DNA from: Fragosphaeria purpurea
Lineage: Eukaryota; Ascomycota; Sordariomycetes; Ophiostomatales; Ophiostomataceae
DNA length: 64,000 nucleotides
Direction of reading: 5' to 3'
NCBI GenBank assembly: GCA_002778095.1
Contig: PCDL01000021.1
Location: forward strand, 5,005,501 to 5,069,500
Shown here: positions 11,943 through 24,313 of the stretch, piece by piece
How the letters are laid out: every line of letters starts with the position of its first letter
Numbering within the stretch: position 1 is the first letter of the stretch
Notes under the pieces: model-generated
The model's input: the letters and a program-made list of their open reading frames with translations, nothing else
What the model was told of the DNA's origin: nothing
Database searches by the model: none
Made by a program: the position numbers and the translations under genes

Positions 11943-12305
11943 ATGTCCGGCTATTTCTTCGGATCTGCCTTTACCGGCATCGGCATCCTCAGTGTGCTGG
12001 CCCCCGAGAAGGACTACGAAGTCTTCGGGCTGCCCCTCGAACCGCCGGCCGGAACCGTGTCGCCCATGATCTACGCCAAAGGCGCGCGCGATCTGTCCTA
12101 CGGCCTGGCCTATTTCTTCTTTCAGTACAAGGGCATGCACGATGCCATCAACGTCTTCTCGGCGGCGCTTCTTGTCACGGCTCTGTCCGACGGCCTGATT
12201 GTCTGGCGCTACGGTGGAAACAAGCTCAAGAGCAAGGCCTACGGGCACTGGGGCGGACTCGTGGCCTTCAGCGCCTGGCTGGCGTGGCGGGTGTACGGAG
12301 AATAG
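11943..12305 (+). CDS. small DUF4267 membrane protein
   Basis: Single exon, 120 residues. The sequence SGYFFGSAFTGIGILSVLAP, the YAKGARDLSYGLAYFFFQY motif and a C-terminal hydrophobic tail ending AWLAWRVYGE match the fungal DUF4267 family (PF14087), small integral membrane proteins with about four hydrophobic segments and no known function. The ATG context (CACC) is good. It is in tandem with the transporter and convergent with the desaturase. Confidence 0.85.
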   Translation: MSGYFFGSAFTGIGILSVLAPEKDYEVFGLPLEPPAGTVSPMIYAKGARDLSYGLAYFFFQYKGMHDAINVFSAALLVTALSDGLIVWRYGGNKLKSKAYGHWGGLVAFSAWLAWRVYGE

Positions 12306-12671
12306 GTCGTTGGACGTCAGCGGTTGCGAAACAACTGCTGCATCGTTCAATTCTATCTTCGAAAGCGGGCGCGCAGATTTCTCACTGTCGTGTATATTAG
12401 CAGAGGCTTTGATCAGATCGACGTTCTCTGGCTTCGATAGCACCGAGAAGTACTCGTCACAATTTTGGCCGTATTTAGAAATTCACTTAATCTGGTTCAT
12501 TGGATGAGATCTGTATTTTATTCTTATTTTTGTGAAAAAACAGGTGTCATCCAGATTCTAAGGACATAGGGAACTCTTAAGAAAAACGATAATTTTATAT
12601 GCCTGAAACAAAAGAGAATTTTACAGCGTGAATATCAGATCCTCGGCTCTGTCGTCCAGCGAACAGACCCC
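12306..12671. other. convergent intergenic (3' ends)
   Basis: AT-rich 366 bp between the stop codons of the DUF4267 and desaturase genes; 3' UTRs only. Confidence 0.6.
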
Positions 12672-15334
12672 TCAGTGTAGGCCACTTTCTCCCGTTGCCG
12701 CCATGTGCTTCTGGCACTGAATTATCATGTTGACCTGGTCGCCCATTTCCTGCAGGCGGCCGAGGACCTTGCGGTTCCCGTCGACAAAACTGAGGGTGGT
12801 GTAGGGGATCCCCGTGTCGTCGCAAAACTCGCGGACCAGCGCCTGGACGCGGCGCAGGTTGTGGCGCGGTACGCGCGGGAACAGATGGTGCACGGCCTGA
12901 AACTGCAAGCCGCCGTGGATGAAGTCGAGCCAGGCCGGGCAGTCGACGTCCATGGTGGTGCGCAGCTGGCGCTGCGGGAACGATTCGGACTCGCCCAGGT
13001 CGGACGTGGACATGCCCCAGTGCGAGAGAGTAATCTGCACGTGCAGCGGCATGGTGACGACGTGCGAGACGAGCACGAACACGACGCGCGCTGTCCAGGT
13101 CGGCAACGCGCGCCACAGCAGGCAGTACCCAAACAAAAACCAGTAGCACAGCATAAACGCGATCTCGGTGGGCCGGATCCACCAGGCCGTGCTGCGGCCG
13201 AGCGCCGACGACTTGGCAGACAGCACGTGCAGCCACGAGAGCAGGTACAGGTTGAAGCGCGCGATGCCCATGACGGGGTAGTACGTGTAGCGCTGATAGG
13301 GTACCATAAAGTCGGCGACGGCGTCCCACACAAAGGTAAAGTCGTAGTACGTCGAGCGCAGCGAATTGAAAAAGAGCGGACTGGTGGCAAACAGGGGCAC
13401 GTTCTGGATGTCCGGGTCGTGTTCCTGAAGAGTGTCAGCGAATGGTCAACCAGAAAGACAGAAGGAACGGAGGCAAGGACCCCCGACGTACGGCTTGGTT
13501 CGTCACCAGATGGTGCACGTTGTGGCTGCTCTTCCACCAGCCGATGGACAGGCCGCAGCAGAAATCAGCGACGAAGAGGCCGATCAAGCTGTCGGCAACG
13601 AAGTTGTGGGTTATCGCGCGGTGACCAGCATCGTGAGCTGTGAACATGATTTGATGCTGTTCGGGTTCAAGAGGTTAAAAAGTGGACAGCAAGAACGAGA
13701 AGGGAACGGGGGTACCATCAAGAAAGAATCACCTACCCAAAACAGCCCCAGAAAAACGGCCGAAACGACGTACCAGCCCGCATGTAGCGTGGCCAGAAAC
13801 AACACGAACAGCGTGCTGTAGCGTGCCATCTCCTTGGCGTACTCGCCGTACGGGCACTCATAGAAGCCCTCGTCGTGCACTTGCTGGTGCAGGGCGCGGT
13901 AGCGCTGCACGATGGCCTCCTGCCGGGCCGGGTCCACCGGCGGGTACACCAGCGTGTCGCGGTCGATTTCGTGCTGCACGCTGCGGTTGGTGAAGTCGGC
14001 GACGGTGGAGAAGTTGCGGTCGTCCATGGGCGTCACGGGAGGACGTACGGCTGTGGCCGTCTCTTGCACAGGCAGCACCCGCAGCCGGCGGTTGACGGCG
14101 TGCACGCCCTGTGCTGACAAAAAGGGTGGTGCTTGTGTCTCGGTAGAGAAGGGGGAAACCTCTGTTTTATCCTTGCCGTCGGCCGGCCCCGACGACAACG
14201 ACGATGATGACGGCGGCCGCGGCGGCTGCAAGGAGCTGCACTCGGAGGAGACATCACTGATGGTGCTGGACTCGAGGACTGACTCGGCAAAGATCGAGTC
14301 CTCCGAGTCGCTGCTGGCCTCTGCGGTCGAGTCCCCACAAGAGATGGTCCCATCATCGCCACAAAGGGACTCGTCGTCGGTATTTTCGCGGCAGTCCTGT
14401 GGCGGCGTTATTTCCATACGAAGGTAGACGCCGCCGCGGATGGGTGGTGGCGTGTACGCCAGCCAGGGTCCAGGCGGTTTGCGGCCGATCCGGAAGGCCT
14501 TCATCGTCTTCAAGGTGGCAGGGAAGTGGTACCTGCATTAGGTCCCCATTGTCAGCGATTTCTTACACCACAATAGTAAAGCGTAGTGTATTACCGCGGA
14601 AGGACGCTGAAAACCGGGATTGAAGAGGGGGACGGTGGGGATGGAAGGATGTAAGGGGGGGTGTGGTGTGGTGTGCTGAGAAATCGACCCAGAAAAAAAG
14701 AAGGTTCGGATCGCTCGGATGCCCCGGAAACGTGCTGATGGGGCATAAAGCATCCCTCCACCCCCCTCTCTTTCGCACGCCGCATTCTTCAGCCTGACTG
14801 ATTTTTGGAACAGTCGTATTCCTTCTTTTTCCCATTTCCATTTCTCCTGCGACAAACAATCCCCACGATTTTCGCGTTCGTTGCAGCGGTGGAAGGGCCC
14901 TGAATACATATACATGCGACGACGGCTGGCATCAAGGCAAAACCCGAGGCCAGGCCCAGATTTCACATCCAGGCCAGGCGCATCGCCGGCAGAGATCTAC
15001 CCGAAAGACATGGCGTGCGCCGGTCGCAAGAACGCAAACAAAAAGGAACGACGACGCAAATAGAGCAACGACAAGCGCGCAAACACGAGAGATTCTTTTG
15101 TTTTGTCTGCACTTACACTTCAATCTCGTCAGTCGCATCGCGCCCAACCATGTGCATGATTGCCAAGCGGCCACCCGGGTGTCTGTCGAGCCACGAGTCG
15201 AGACGCAGGACGTAGTCCTGGTAGATCACAATGGTGTGTCCCTGAGCAATCAGGTCGGCTACGGCCTCGGGGTCCAAGATTCTGTCGCGGTCTATTGTCG
15301 TCGCCGCGTCTGTGGCCATGGCCTGGTTCTGCAT
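12672..15334 (-). CDS. sphingolipid delta-8 desaturase (cytochrome b5 fusion)
   Basis: Exons 15334-15117, 14532-13737, 13656-13492 and 13424-12672 give 643 residues. Residues 20-75 are a cytochrome b5 domain (HPGG at 52-55, second heme His in EVYHF). The desaturase domain has the three front-end histidine boxes: HDAGH (346-350), HNVHH (383-387) and QAVHH (569-573), the last with the Gln in place of His that marks b5-fused front-end enzymes. In fungi this enzyme puts the delta-8 double bond into the long-chain base of glucosylceramide in the ER. Two oddities: the first intron is 584 nt, far longer than all others here, and an acidic Ser/Asp/Glu-rich insert lies between b5 and desaturase (about residues 100-215), making the protein longer than the usual 520-580 residues. 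An in-frame ATG at 15319 is an alternative start. Confidence 0.9.
14533..15116 (-). other. 584-nt intron in the desaturase gene
   Basis: Bounded by donor GTAAGT and acceptor GCAG. Splicing joins the cytochrome b5 exon in frame to EVYHFPATLK. The intron is C/T-rich on the coding strand and holds no recognisable gene. Confidence 0.75.
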
Positions 15335-18300
15335 CGCCAGCAAGGTCTGCTAGATGCCCGTCGAAGGCGAACTGCGGCACTCTTCGGTTCTGCGAGGAGT
15401 ATGTTGCACGTTTTTTGTCAAAATTCTCAAGTGCGTCTGGGGGATCGCTGGTCGTGGAATGTGATCGGTGCTTGAGTTCATGAGTTCATGAAAGCAGGTC
15501 ATTCGGCTCCAGAGATGACGGCTCAGTCGAAACAGGAAGAAAAGACAATGGAGATGAAATAAGTTTTCTGGACGGAACTGTTAGCATCGGAGGGCGCGTG
15601 GACATTGCCCCTGTTGAAACGACTGGGTTGGGAGGTCGCCCGGTTATTTTTGATGGGGGTTTTTTTTGTCTTCTTTCTTCCCCCTTTCCTTCTTCATTTG
15701 CTTTCGGGTGGGACAAACTTACAGAAAACAGACTACAAGGACAGGGACTGCGATGAGCTCAAGGTCTTGACGGTTTTTTTTTCCTTTCCCAAAACTTCTT
15801 TCTTGCTGCACATCAAGCGTCCTGAAAAAAACTACAAATTGACGGCGCAGGATATATGGGAAGAGAAGAGGGGAAGCAAACCTTCAGGCTTGTAACATTA
15901 TGTGCTTCCGCTTGAAGACGCGTGGATACGCTTGGCTGGAACTTGAAAGGAAAGGGGGCGCAGCGAACACAGAAACAAAATGAGTCTTTTACGGATACGG
16001 CTACGTGCGCTACTGGGCTCAGCAGGCAAACGAAGGGTTAAACATGGGCGTCGGACGGCTGCCGACACGTGGGACACGACGCTGGCGGACGGCTTCCGCG
16101 ACAGACAAAATCCAACACCAGGCCATACGAGAAGAGGACACGACGGGGCAAAGTGAAACGATGCTCGCAAAGGGAGAGGAAATAGGGGTCACGGTGGGAG
16201 AGAGACGGGACGGCAAAGCACGAAAGCGAAAGAGAAAGCGAAAACGAGGTAAATGAAAACGCGAGAAAACCAGGAGGAAACCAAGGAAAAGGAGGGAAAA
16301 GAGGGAAAAAAAGTGGCGAAAGAAGCCTTTGCCACGCATACGAGTGGAGGGCGTACCAACGTCAGGTACCAGCACCGTTCAAAACACCAGGGAACACCAG
16401 GAAACGGCAGCAATCGGCGAAGGAAGCTAGAGCGGAAGCAGCCAGGTCCGGAAGCATCAAGCGAGAAAAGGGGAGTAAAAAAAAATAAATGGGGAGGGGA
16501 AAGGAGAAAAGTACGGTAGAAAAACAGGGAACCGGCGTATTGCTTTGGTCTTTTGAGATTTTTTTTTTTTTCATTTTCTTGCGCCCTTTGCGGTTTGCAA
16601 CGGCAGCTGTACATACTCAGAATCAAGTATTTTGGTTGCATTGTACAAGTCTCTTCCTTACGCCTAGGCCGGCTGCAGTCGATGGGGAAAGGGGCGTTGA
16701 AGGTTGCGCGGCCTTTTTAGGCTTTTCTCCTGGGGCGTTCCTTCTTTGTTGGTTTTCCTCTCCGTTCCACAGGGTTTCCAAATCCACGGTACAAAACGGG
16801 GTTCGGCCCGCTTTTCTCCTTCCTAATCAGGCAATTCGCCGCCTTCTTCATTTTCGGCCCCTTTTTGTTGAGAGCGCAGCCATTTTGTACAGAGTCACAC
16901 GGTAATACTCAATACGACAAACGCAATGGCAGCAATAGCAACGAGCGCAAGTAGTCACCACGGCCGATGAGTGTGTCGTCATTTTCGACTTTCTCCCCGC
17001 ATCCTCGGTCCTCTTATGATACTTGCGTTTTCCATAGACGTATTTTCTTAGTGCTACGTAGCGTTGCAAACAAGCGGCGCAAACGTTACCGTCTTTGACT
17101 TCATCCTAGCAGCAGTTGCCCCTTTTCTCGCATTTTTCTTAGCGATTTAGGTTTAAAAAGGAGGGCAGCAGAGGGAATTTCCCGGGTTGAAAAAAGCGGG
17201 CCGCCGCACAATGGTTAACGTTAATACCCCGTGTGCTTTGTATGGAGGAAGTACTGCATACGGGATATGTATTAAAAAGCCGTTCTACGAGCATGGGACG
17301 GGCCCGCCATAAACAGAGACGAAAGGGTTGGCCAGCTGATTGTCGTCACTGTCTTCGGGCACGTCTTCCTATGCCCAGAACGTTTCTTATATCGCAAATC
17401 TTCTCTCCCCTCCGTTGTCGCTTCAACTCGCACCATTATGTTTTGTCAAGATGCTTATTGCTTCCAGCAATTATACGCTGAAGAATGATCACTGGACACG
17501 AGAATTAAAATGAGGATGTAAACTCGACCAAAAAAAATTCACAAGGACGAGACACACTGCTGTTTCGGTCTTCTCATTGTTTCCTCTCTCTTGACTCTGT
17601 ATGGTATCAGACGACGGCCAAATCAATGTATCTCAGTGTAATCGGCAGCACAGCCGGGAAATCCGAGATCGTTGCGCGGTTTTTACTTTTACTTGTTCTG
17701 AAAACCATATAAACCAGGCACACCGAGTTCTTACTGGCCCTTCCATCAGCCTCTAGGCCCGCGAGCTTTTTCTCACTCGGAGAGTATACAGGCGAACTGC
17801 TGGGCAGGGTTCCGCCATATGAATCCGCCGCTGCACACGGTCCAACTAGGGGTAGTGAATTATGACGTGTATTTGTAACTGGATAGTCCTGCAAACTCAG
17901 CCAGGCTGGTTGGTGATGGGGAAGATGATTGCTTGCAGGCTTTGGAGAAATCGTCACAGAATCATGCAGAGTCAACTTCTCGCCGTGGACCGAATAAACT
18001 TTCGAAGACAAGCGTAATGATGGCCTAGACAAAACGCTTACTTAAAACGACAGCATTATCTCTTACTTCGCGCGCAACCATTCGAAAATAATGTATCCGC
18101 TTCGTCGAGAACGAAAACAGCGCCCCAACGAGAATAGTAGAGTAATCAGACTAGGGGCACTCATAGGGTAGAGCTGATAGAGGCTGTCGTCGCTTGAGTA
18201 ACAGCTGACAAGATGGCAGAGCATGTATTTTGTATTTTTTAGCATATACAGCCCATCATACACGCCGGTGTCCCAGTCAAAGGCCAAGGTTCGGTCGATA

Positions 18301-19400
18301 GGGACGTGGCGTCATTCACCAATCTCAAGCGAAAACAGGAAGACTTGGAACACAAATCAAGTGCTGGAACCATGACAGAGACACTTTACTAAGCTGGAGC
18401 TCGGGGTTCACAAGGTGAGCCGTAGACGTGAGGCAACTGTATGATACCTTTTTGGAGCAAAAAGGCTCAGGCGAGCTCGGTAAGGGAGGCGCCCAAGAGT
18501 ACGGACAGGAAGTGACGTCGCTACGACACGTAGGCCGACATAATTCTAGTGAAGAGTAGCTCGTTCGTCTTGCTTTTTGATAAACAGACCCCTGACGGCG
18601 GCTTTGTGATAGACACCACGCTGCGGGTAGAGACCGCTTTGGCTGGAGGCCACGTGTTTCTTCAAGCCCGCGCGCAGAATGGCACTGCCCCGATTCATCT
18701 GTTGTCAAGCGTCTGGTGTGGATACAGTACAAGACGATTACAAACCCCGCAGACTACTAGAAAGGTCTTGGCGGCCAAGAATTGCACAGGTGCGAACGCT
18801 TTCGAATCGATTTCGAGGTGGATGGTGTCGAAAAATGCAAAGACGGGGCCGTCGACTTTTTGCCCATGTATCTCAACTGCCGTATCGCATACTGCGGTAC
18901 TTCTTTCTCAGTGTCTTTACGGAGATACTTGTTCAGCTGATTCTGTGCTGCGATAGCAATACAAGGCATTTCATTTTTGCTGTGGCGAATGGACAGTAAA
19001 AGCGTGTGGGCGGCCAAGTCTAGTTTTCTTTTACCGTACGGGGTATGCGAGATGAAATCTCAGAATCTTCCAGACCCTAGCAGGCAAGCCCGGGAGTTTG
19101 GCCGTGAGCGTATTAACCATATTGAAGCGGGAGGTTAAAAGAAGCCCGCGTGGTTTGAAAAGGCTTTCATGATCATCTCGGCCTTTTCTTCTTTTTTCTT
19201 TTTTTTCTTTTTTTTTTGGCGATGCGTGCCGCCAAGGACGTTCTTGTTGCGTTCCGTCCCCCAAGAATTTTATCTATTTTTGTCAAAACAGAACGATAAC
19301 AAGCGAACTTTAAGGTTAAAAACAGGTAAAAAAATTTGCCCGCAACAACCGCTATAATTTCTGGTCTCTTATCGTGTTTAGTCCTCTTTTTCTTGTTTTT
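15335..19400. other. gene-poor interval, left half
   Basis: No ORF in any frame gives a convincing protein. The longest ones lack domains, good start contexts or splice support. Seen: a purine tract with GAAAGC/GAGGAAA repeats at about 16,210-16,320, T-rich runs near 15,660 and 16,560, and an A/T-rich tract near 19,190-19,220. It may hold a long upstream control region or non-coding transcripts; nothing specific can be claimed. Confidence 0.6.
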
Positions 19401-22371
19401 TACCCTCCTAGCGACGATCCATGTCTTGACGAAGTACAGCGGTTCAACTTTGCTTCGCCATCTTGGCATCTTTAAAATAAGAAGTCGTGTGCTGTCTGAT
19501 TTTCACTATCGTATCCAGTCCATCGTGCCCATATGCTATACGTCGATGCTCTTCGAGCTCGGCACGCTCAGCGCCCGTCAGTAGACTACACCACGTGCAC
19601 GTATGGCTGTATTTGGCCAGACTCCATGCCACCAAAGCGTGTCACAAGGCCTCACCACTGCTGGCACGGCCAAGCGCAATGATGCGTGGCTTTTCCCATC
19701 AATGAAAACCAAGGGCACGAAAAGTAGGAATCCGGCCGAAACGAAGGTGCGGCCGGCGAACGATGCGCACCTGACTTTGAAAGCTCCGGCTAACACGGCC
19801 GAGACCGAAAGCGGAGTAACCGGATACCGACGTGGGTTGGACGTCAATGATGTAGTCGTAGACCTGCTGAGACGGGCAAACCGACGGCGGGTGGAAGATT
19901 GTTGGCGAGGCGTAACCAAACCGGCGGCTGCGATTCCAGCGACCAGTCGCCGTGCGGGCCGACTCCGGGGTCATCGGCTTGAACGAGCGTTTCCAGAAAA
20001 TGCATCCCGCCGCGAACCAGAATCCCGAGATTTGGTCGCCAAAGGTGTATAGGACTATTCATTGGAGGCAGCAGTGACTCGGCTCCTTGTCCTGTATGGA
20101 TAAAGAGGGCCTCTCGTGAGACCGAATAGTATGCAAGCTGCCAGACGATGTGCAGAGCGCGCTGGGCCTCGGGCCAGAGCACAGAGAGTGTTGCTGTAAA
20201 GGCTGCCGGAAGATATTCGTGAGTTGTATCTGTTACAAAGGTTTGGGGTTAAATTGTTTGGAGGCAGAGACTGACTAGCATGGGTTGTCAAGTATTCCAA
20301 CTAAATCTCGTAAAGCCAGATTAGGTCCATCTGATATCCTATTCTATGTACATCTAGGACCAGGCATACGCGATAGGCTTGTACAAATCAAGACAGCTCC
20401 AGAAACACAAAACCATATCATCGTCATGATATGCCTCGATTTCATCGAACTGCCACTGCCCCATCTTTTTGAAACTCGTCAAAAACCGGCTGGCGGTGAA
20501 AGACCAAGAAATCACTGTAAAACAATGTACTCATTGGATCTTTCTGACACTGTAAGAATGCCGAGAGGGGAATACGACTGTCTCCATTTCGGCGTTTGAC
20601 AATAGCCGTGACACGATGATGGAAATAAAGAATAGTAAGACGCGTGAAAATGGATTTCTATATTGAGAGTGAAGGTAGAGGTAGCATTAGTGCTGGAATA
20701 GCACAAATACGTTCCTTCGCAAAGATTCCCAAAAACCTGCGATGGACTTCTTTTCTGTCCGTCTTTTATATATCCCGAAGACGACGGAAACACAAGTTTG
20801 GACGCGTTAAATGTTAGACAAAGTCACATTTTTTTTTTGTAGCATATCATTTTGTTAGCTGCATCACCGGCTACATAGTGGTGACTCCCGGTCCGCCCGG
20901 CCACCTTGGCGGCGGTATCGGGCAACATGGGCCTTCGTCTGATGCTTCTAGGCCTTTTACTACCATTGAAGTGAACCGTAGCAGCATGGAGCGATGCTTG
21001 ATTAAGATTTTATAAAATGATTTCTCTTCCATGTGTCTTACGTTCTGCCTCGAATGAGTTGTTTCTCTCCGTGGGCTGCACTGAAAGTTCTTTAGAAAGA
21101 AACTATATCACTCTGGACGGAGATTTTCTATGCATGTCCATCGTCAATACAACACACCAGGCCGCCTTGTAAAGTTACAAGAACAATTCAACGCTGCAAT
21201 TGCGTCAGAATTCAAGTCCCATAACGTCTTGCTACTGCGTACAACTGATATACGACGGCCTTAAGCTGTGCTGGAGTGTGTAAGATCATTGATACTGCTA
21301 GCGACAGCGTCACCGCTGGTACAGAGGCCGTCGATAGAGAGCCGCCAGCATTCGGTTTGAGATCAACGTATGCTGTGGTGCCGACTCGATGATGGTCCTG
21401 TGTATTTGTGGCCCTTTCCCCCATTTTTTTCTCATATGGTAGTCAATGTTTCGGACGCTGTCTATGCCTCATTTTCTTTGTTTACTCACAGTAGTAGCTC
21501 GTAATATGGTTTCAAATGCCCAGCACGTTCTAGTATATTCTTGCCACGAGCATGGGCGCGATGATGCCGTCAATGCCCATCCCTATATAGTAGAAAGGGC
21601 CTGGCAGGTTAACTGTGAGTGGCAGGACAAAATTTCCTCTCGGCATCCAAGGCTTGGAAACAAAGACGCAATATTCCCGGTTAATGGACTAGCACGGAGT
21701 GGACTTGTTGTTATTTTTTTTTTTTTTGCTCAGTGAGTGATTAATCTAATTCTCCAGATATGTTTCTGGGTAAATTGCAGACCTAGAAGAATGTTCCAGA
21801 GGGAGTCAACATATCTTGAAAGCGTCTACCCAGGTAAATTAGCCACGGTCGCCATCTCAGTCCTTACGTGCGTCGGCAACACGGAAAAGTGGCAAAACAA
21901 ACAGGATGTTTACCTGAAGAGGCCAAGAGCGAGGTATCCCCATATTGCCTCGCCGTTTACATGCTCACTCCATCGATATGCCCAGTAGTCGACGAATAAA
22001 ACGGCTGCTTGGCCACGCGGTATCGTCGGAACGTGTTTATTTTGGCAGCCTAAACCGTCCGAACATCGCTTTTACCCCGATAGTATCAATATAAACACCA
22101 ACAAACACCCCGTGATTCGGCACATCTCCATATCGGCAGTATGGTGTGGGGGGCAAATGACGAGGGCAAGCTGGCGGACTTATTAAGTTGACGGCCCTCC
22201 TTTACCCTCACGCGTCTTCTTCCTGAAATTCGTCTCTTCGTTTACCGTCGTCGTTGTTGTTCTTTTCTCATCACCTGTCGCACGGCACGTTTTTCGTCGT
22301 TTCACTACAGCTCGTTTTGAGACCCTTTGCCAGTTAACAAGAATCTCTTGCGGCACGAGATCTAAACCACC
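19400..22371. other. gene-poor interval, right half, upstream of the DUF1996 gene
   Basis: No supported gene. On the minus strand at about 20,180-19,580, pieces in different frames are rich in codon patterns and hydrophobic stretches (for example LHIVWQLAYYSVSREALF and SAGFLLFVPLVFIDG), which could be a decayed gene, but I cannot assign a family. A TATAAAC at 22090-22096 is a possible core promoter for the gene at 22372. Confidence 0.5.
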
Positions 22372-23754
22372 ATGTTCAAGAACGCTGCACTTTTGGCCCT
22401 TCTGGCCCTTGCCGATGCGGCGCCCCAGTTCGGCGGCTTCGGCGGTGGGTTCGGCGGTGGTGGTGGTGGCGGCGGCGGCGGCGGCGGCGGCACCACCATG
22501 CTGCGCTTCGGATGCTCCCAGGTCGTCATTGACCGTCTTGACCCCCTCGTGAACCCCGGCCAGCTGCCGTCGCCGCACGTGCACCAAGTTGTCGGCGGCA
22601 ATGCCTTCAACGCCAGCATGCCCGTCTCCGACATCGCCAAGATCGCGACCTGCACGAGCTGCCAGTTCTCTGAGGACTTCTCGAACTACTGGACTGCCAA
22701 CCTGTACTTCAAGGCGAGGAACGGATCGCTGATCCGGGTGAAGCAGGGCAGTGCTGCGTATGTGGCTTCCCGGAGAATATGATAAACGAGAAAAATAAGA
22801 AACAAGGCTTGTGCATTCTCCGTCTTTCGACTAACAGTATTTTTTTTTTCTTTCTTTCTATAGACTTCAATTCAACGACCAGTTCAGCAACCAGATTGAC
22901 GGCGGTGTCCTAGTCTACTACGTCTCGGCCGCTCCCGGCAAGATCACCGCGTTCAAGCCCGGTTTCCGCATGCTGGTCGGTGACGCCAGCCGGCGCACGC
23001 CCCTCCCCTCTACCATGAAGTACCAGAACTGCTTCCGGTGCTACACCGGCCCCAACTACGGCGGCGATGTTGCCGCTCCCTGCCAGGGTGGCTCCACGGA
23101 CTCGACCGAGTTCCCCCAGAAGTCGTGCTACGGCGTCCGCTCCAACATCCTGTTCCCGACGTACGTATTGCAGCCGTCCTTAAAGGTTGTAAATCCAATT
23201 AATTTCGTGTTTCGCTAACAACGCGCAAATAGCTGCTGGGATGGCAAGAACCTTGACACGCCCAACCACCAGGACCACGTCGCGTATCCCACCAGCGGCC
23301 CGGCCACGTTCCTGAGCCTCGGCGGCACCTGCCCCTCGACCCACCCCGTCCGCATTCCCCAGATCATGCTCGAGGTCGTCTGGAAGACCGACGAGTTCAA
23401 CGACAAGAGCATCTGGCCCGAGGACGGCAAGCCGTTCGTCTTCAGCGACGGTGACAAGATGGGCTACGCGCAGCACGCTGATTACGTCTTCGGCTGGAAG
23501 GACGACTCCCTCCAGAAGGCTATGGACACGGGCGGCTGCATGGGTGCGCGCTGCGGCTCGCTCAAGTACCAGACCATTGACGAGGCCAAGGCCTGCACCG
23601 TGAAGAACATGGTTCACGAGAACGTCGACGGCTGTACGTTTTTTTCTTCTTCTTGCTCTGTTTTCGAAACGGTATCAACGACCACATCATATGCTAACAT
23701 TGAATAGGGATCTCGGGCCTCCCGGGTGACGACGGCACTGCCATGAACATGTAG
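22372..23754 (+). CDS. secreted DUF1996 protein
   Basis: Exons 22372-22757, 22864-23160, 23233-23633 and 23708-23754 give 376 residues, with frame kept at all three introns (106, 72 and 74 nt). A signal peptide (FKNAALLALLALADA) is followed by a Gly/Phe-rich segment ending in a run of about 13 glycines, then the DUF1996 domain: RFGCSQVVIDRLDPLVNPG, SPHVHQVVGGNAF, the AFKPGFRMLVGD motif and CWDGKNLDTPNHQDHVAYP. The C-terminus is the family-typical VDGWISGLPGDD. DUF1996 proteins are secreted fungal proteins of unknown biochemical activity, often with WSC domains; none is present here. The long gene-poor region lies directly upstream. Confidence 0.92.
22420..22491 (+). repeat. polyglycine-coding tract in the DUF1996 protein
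   Basis: GGC/GGT run behind the signal peptide coding for GGFGGGFGG followed by about eleven more glycines; a likely site of length variation. Confidence 0.85.
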
Positions 23755-24313
23755 ACGGCGTTCGCGTCAGGCAAATGGACGGAAGGAGAAGATCTGTCGC
23801 GCGTTTCGTTCATTTGAATCTAGAGAGCGTGAATCTGAGACCTTTGGTTGAGTACAATAGCGGCGGCCCTTGCTGGTCCCGTATTCATTCTTTAGTTAAG
23901 CTTTCATTTTTTTAGTCGTATTTAATTTTCATACATCTACCTTCATACAGCAAATATGGTAAGCCCTTGATATTTTTAAAGACCGTAGAAGGCGCCGGAA
24001 CGGCGTCTTTGACAACAAGGAGTTTTTGTGGTTAGATTGTTGGTGCTGCTGGGGCATCCTTGCCCGCAGAATAGGACCAAATATCGAAGTGAAAAAGCTC
24101 ATCCTTCTCAATTGATCGCTTTCTATCTTTTCAATATCTTTATTTCGCAATCCCAGGAATAGAAACAGGAATTTTGCATCAGTTTCGAAAACGACGACAA
24201 TTAAACGACAATGGAACAGGCACGGAACGACGATCGGCTTCGTGGTAGGACGATGATCGATATCATTCGCTCTGTACTGATTCCGGCCCGTCACAAAAAC
24301 GTCTTCGTCGTCT
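23755..24313. other. convergent intergenic
   Basis: AT-rich 559 bp between the stops of the DUF1996 and Upc2-like genes; no gene seen. Confidence 0.6.

Noticed and set aside
17607..18956. Several 70-140 residue frames on both strands
   Set aside because: No domain, no splice support, no codon pattern; regarded as chance frames in the gene-poor interval.
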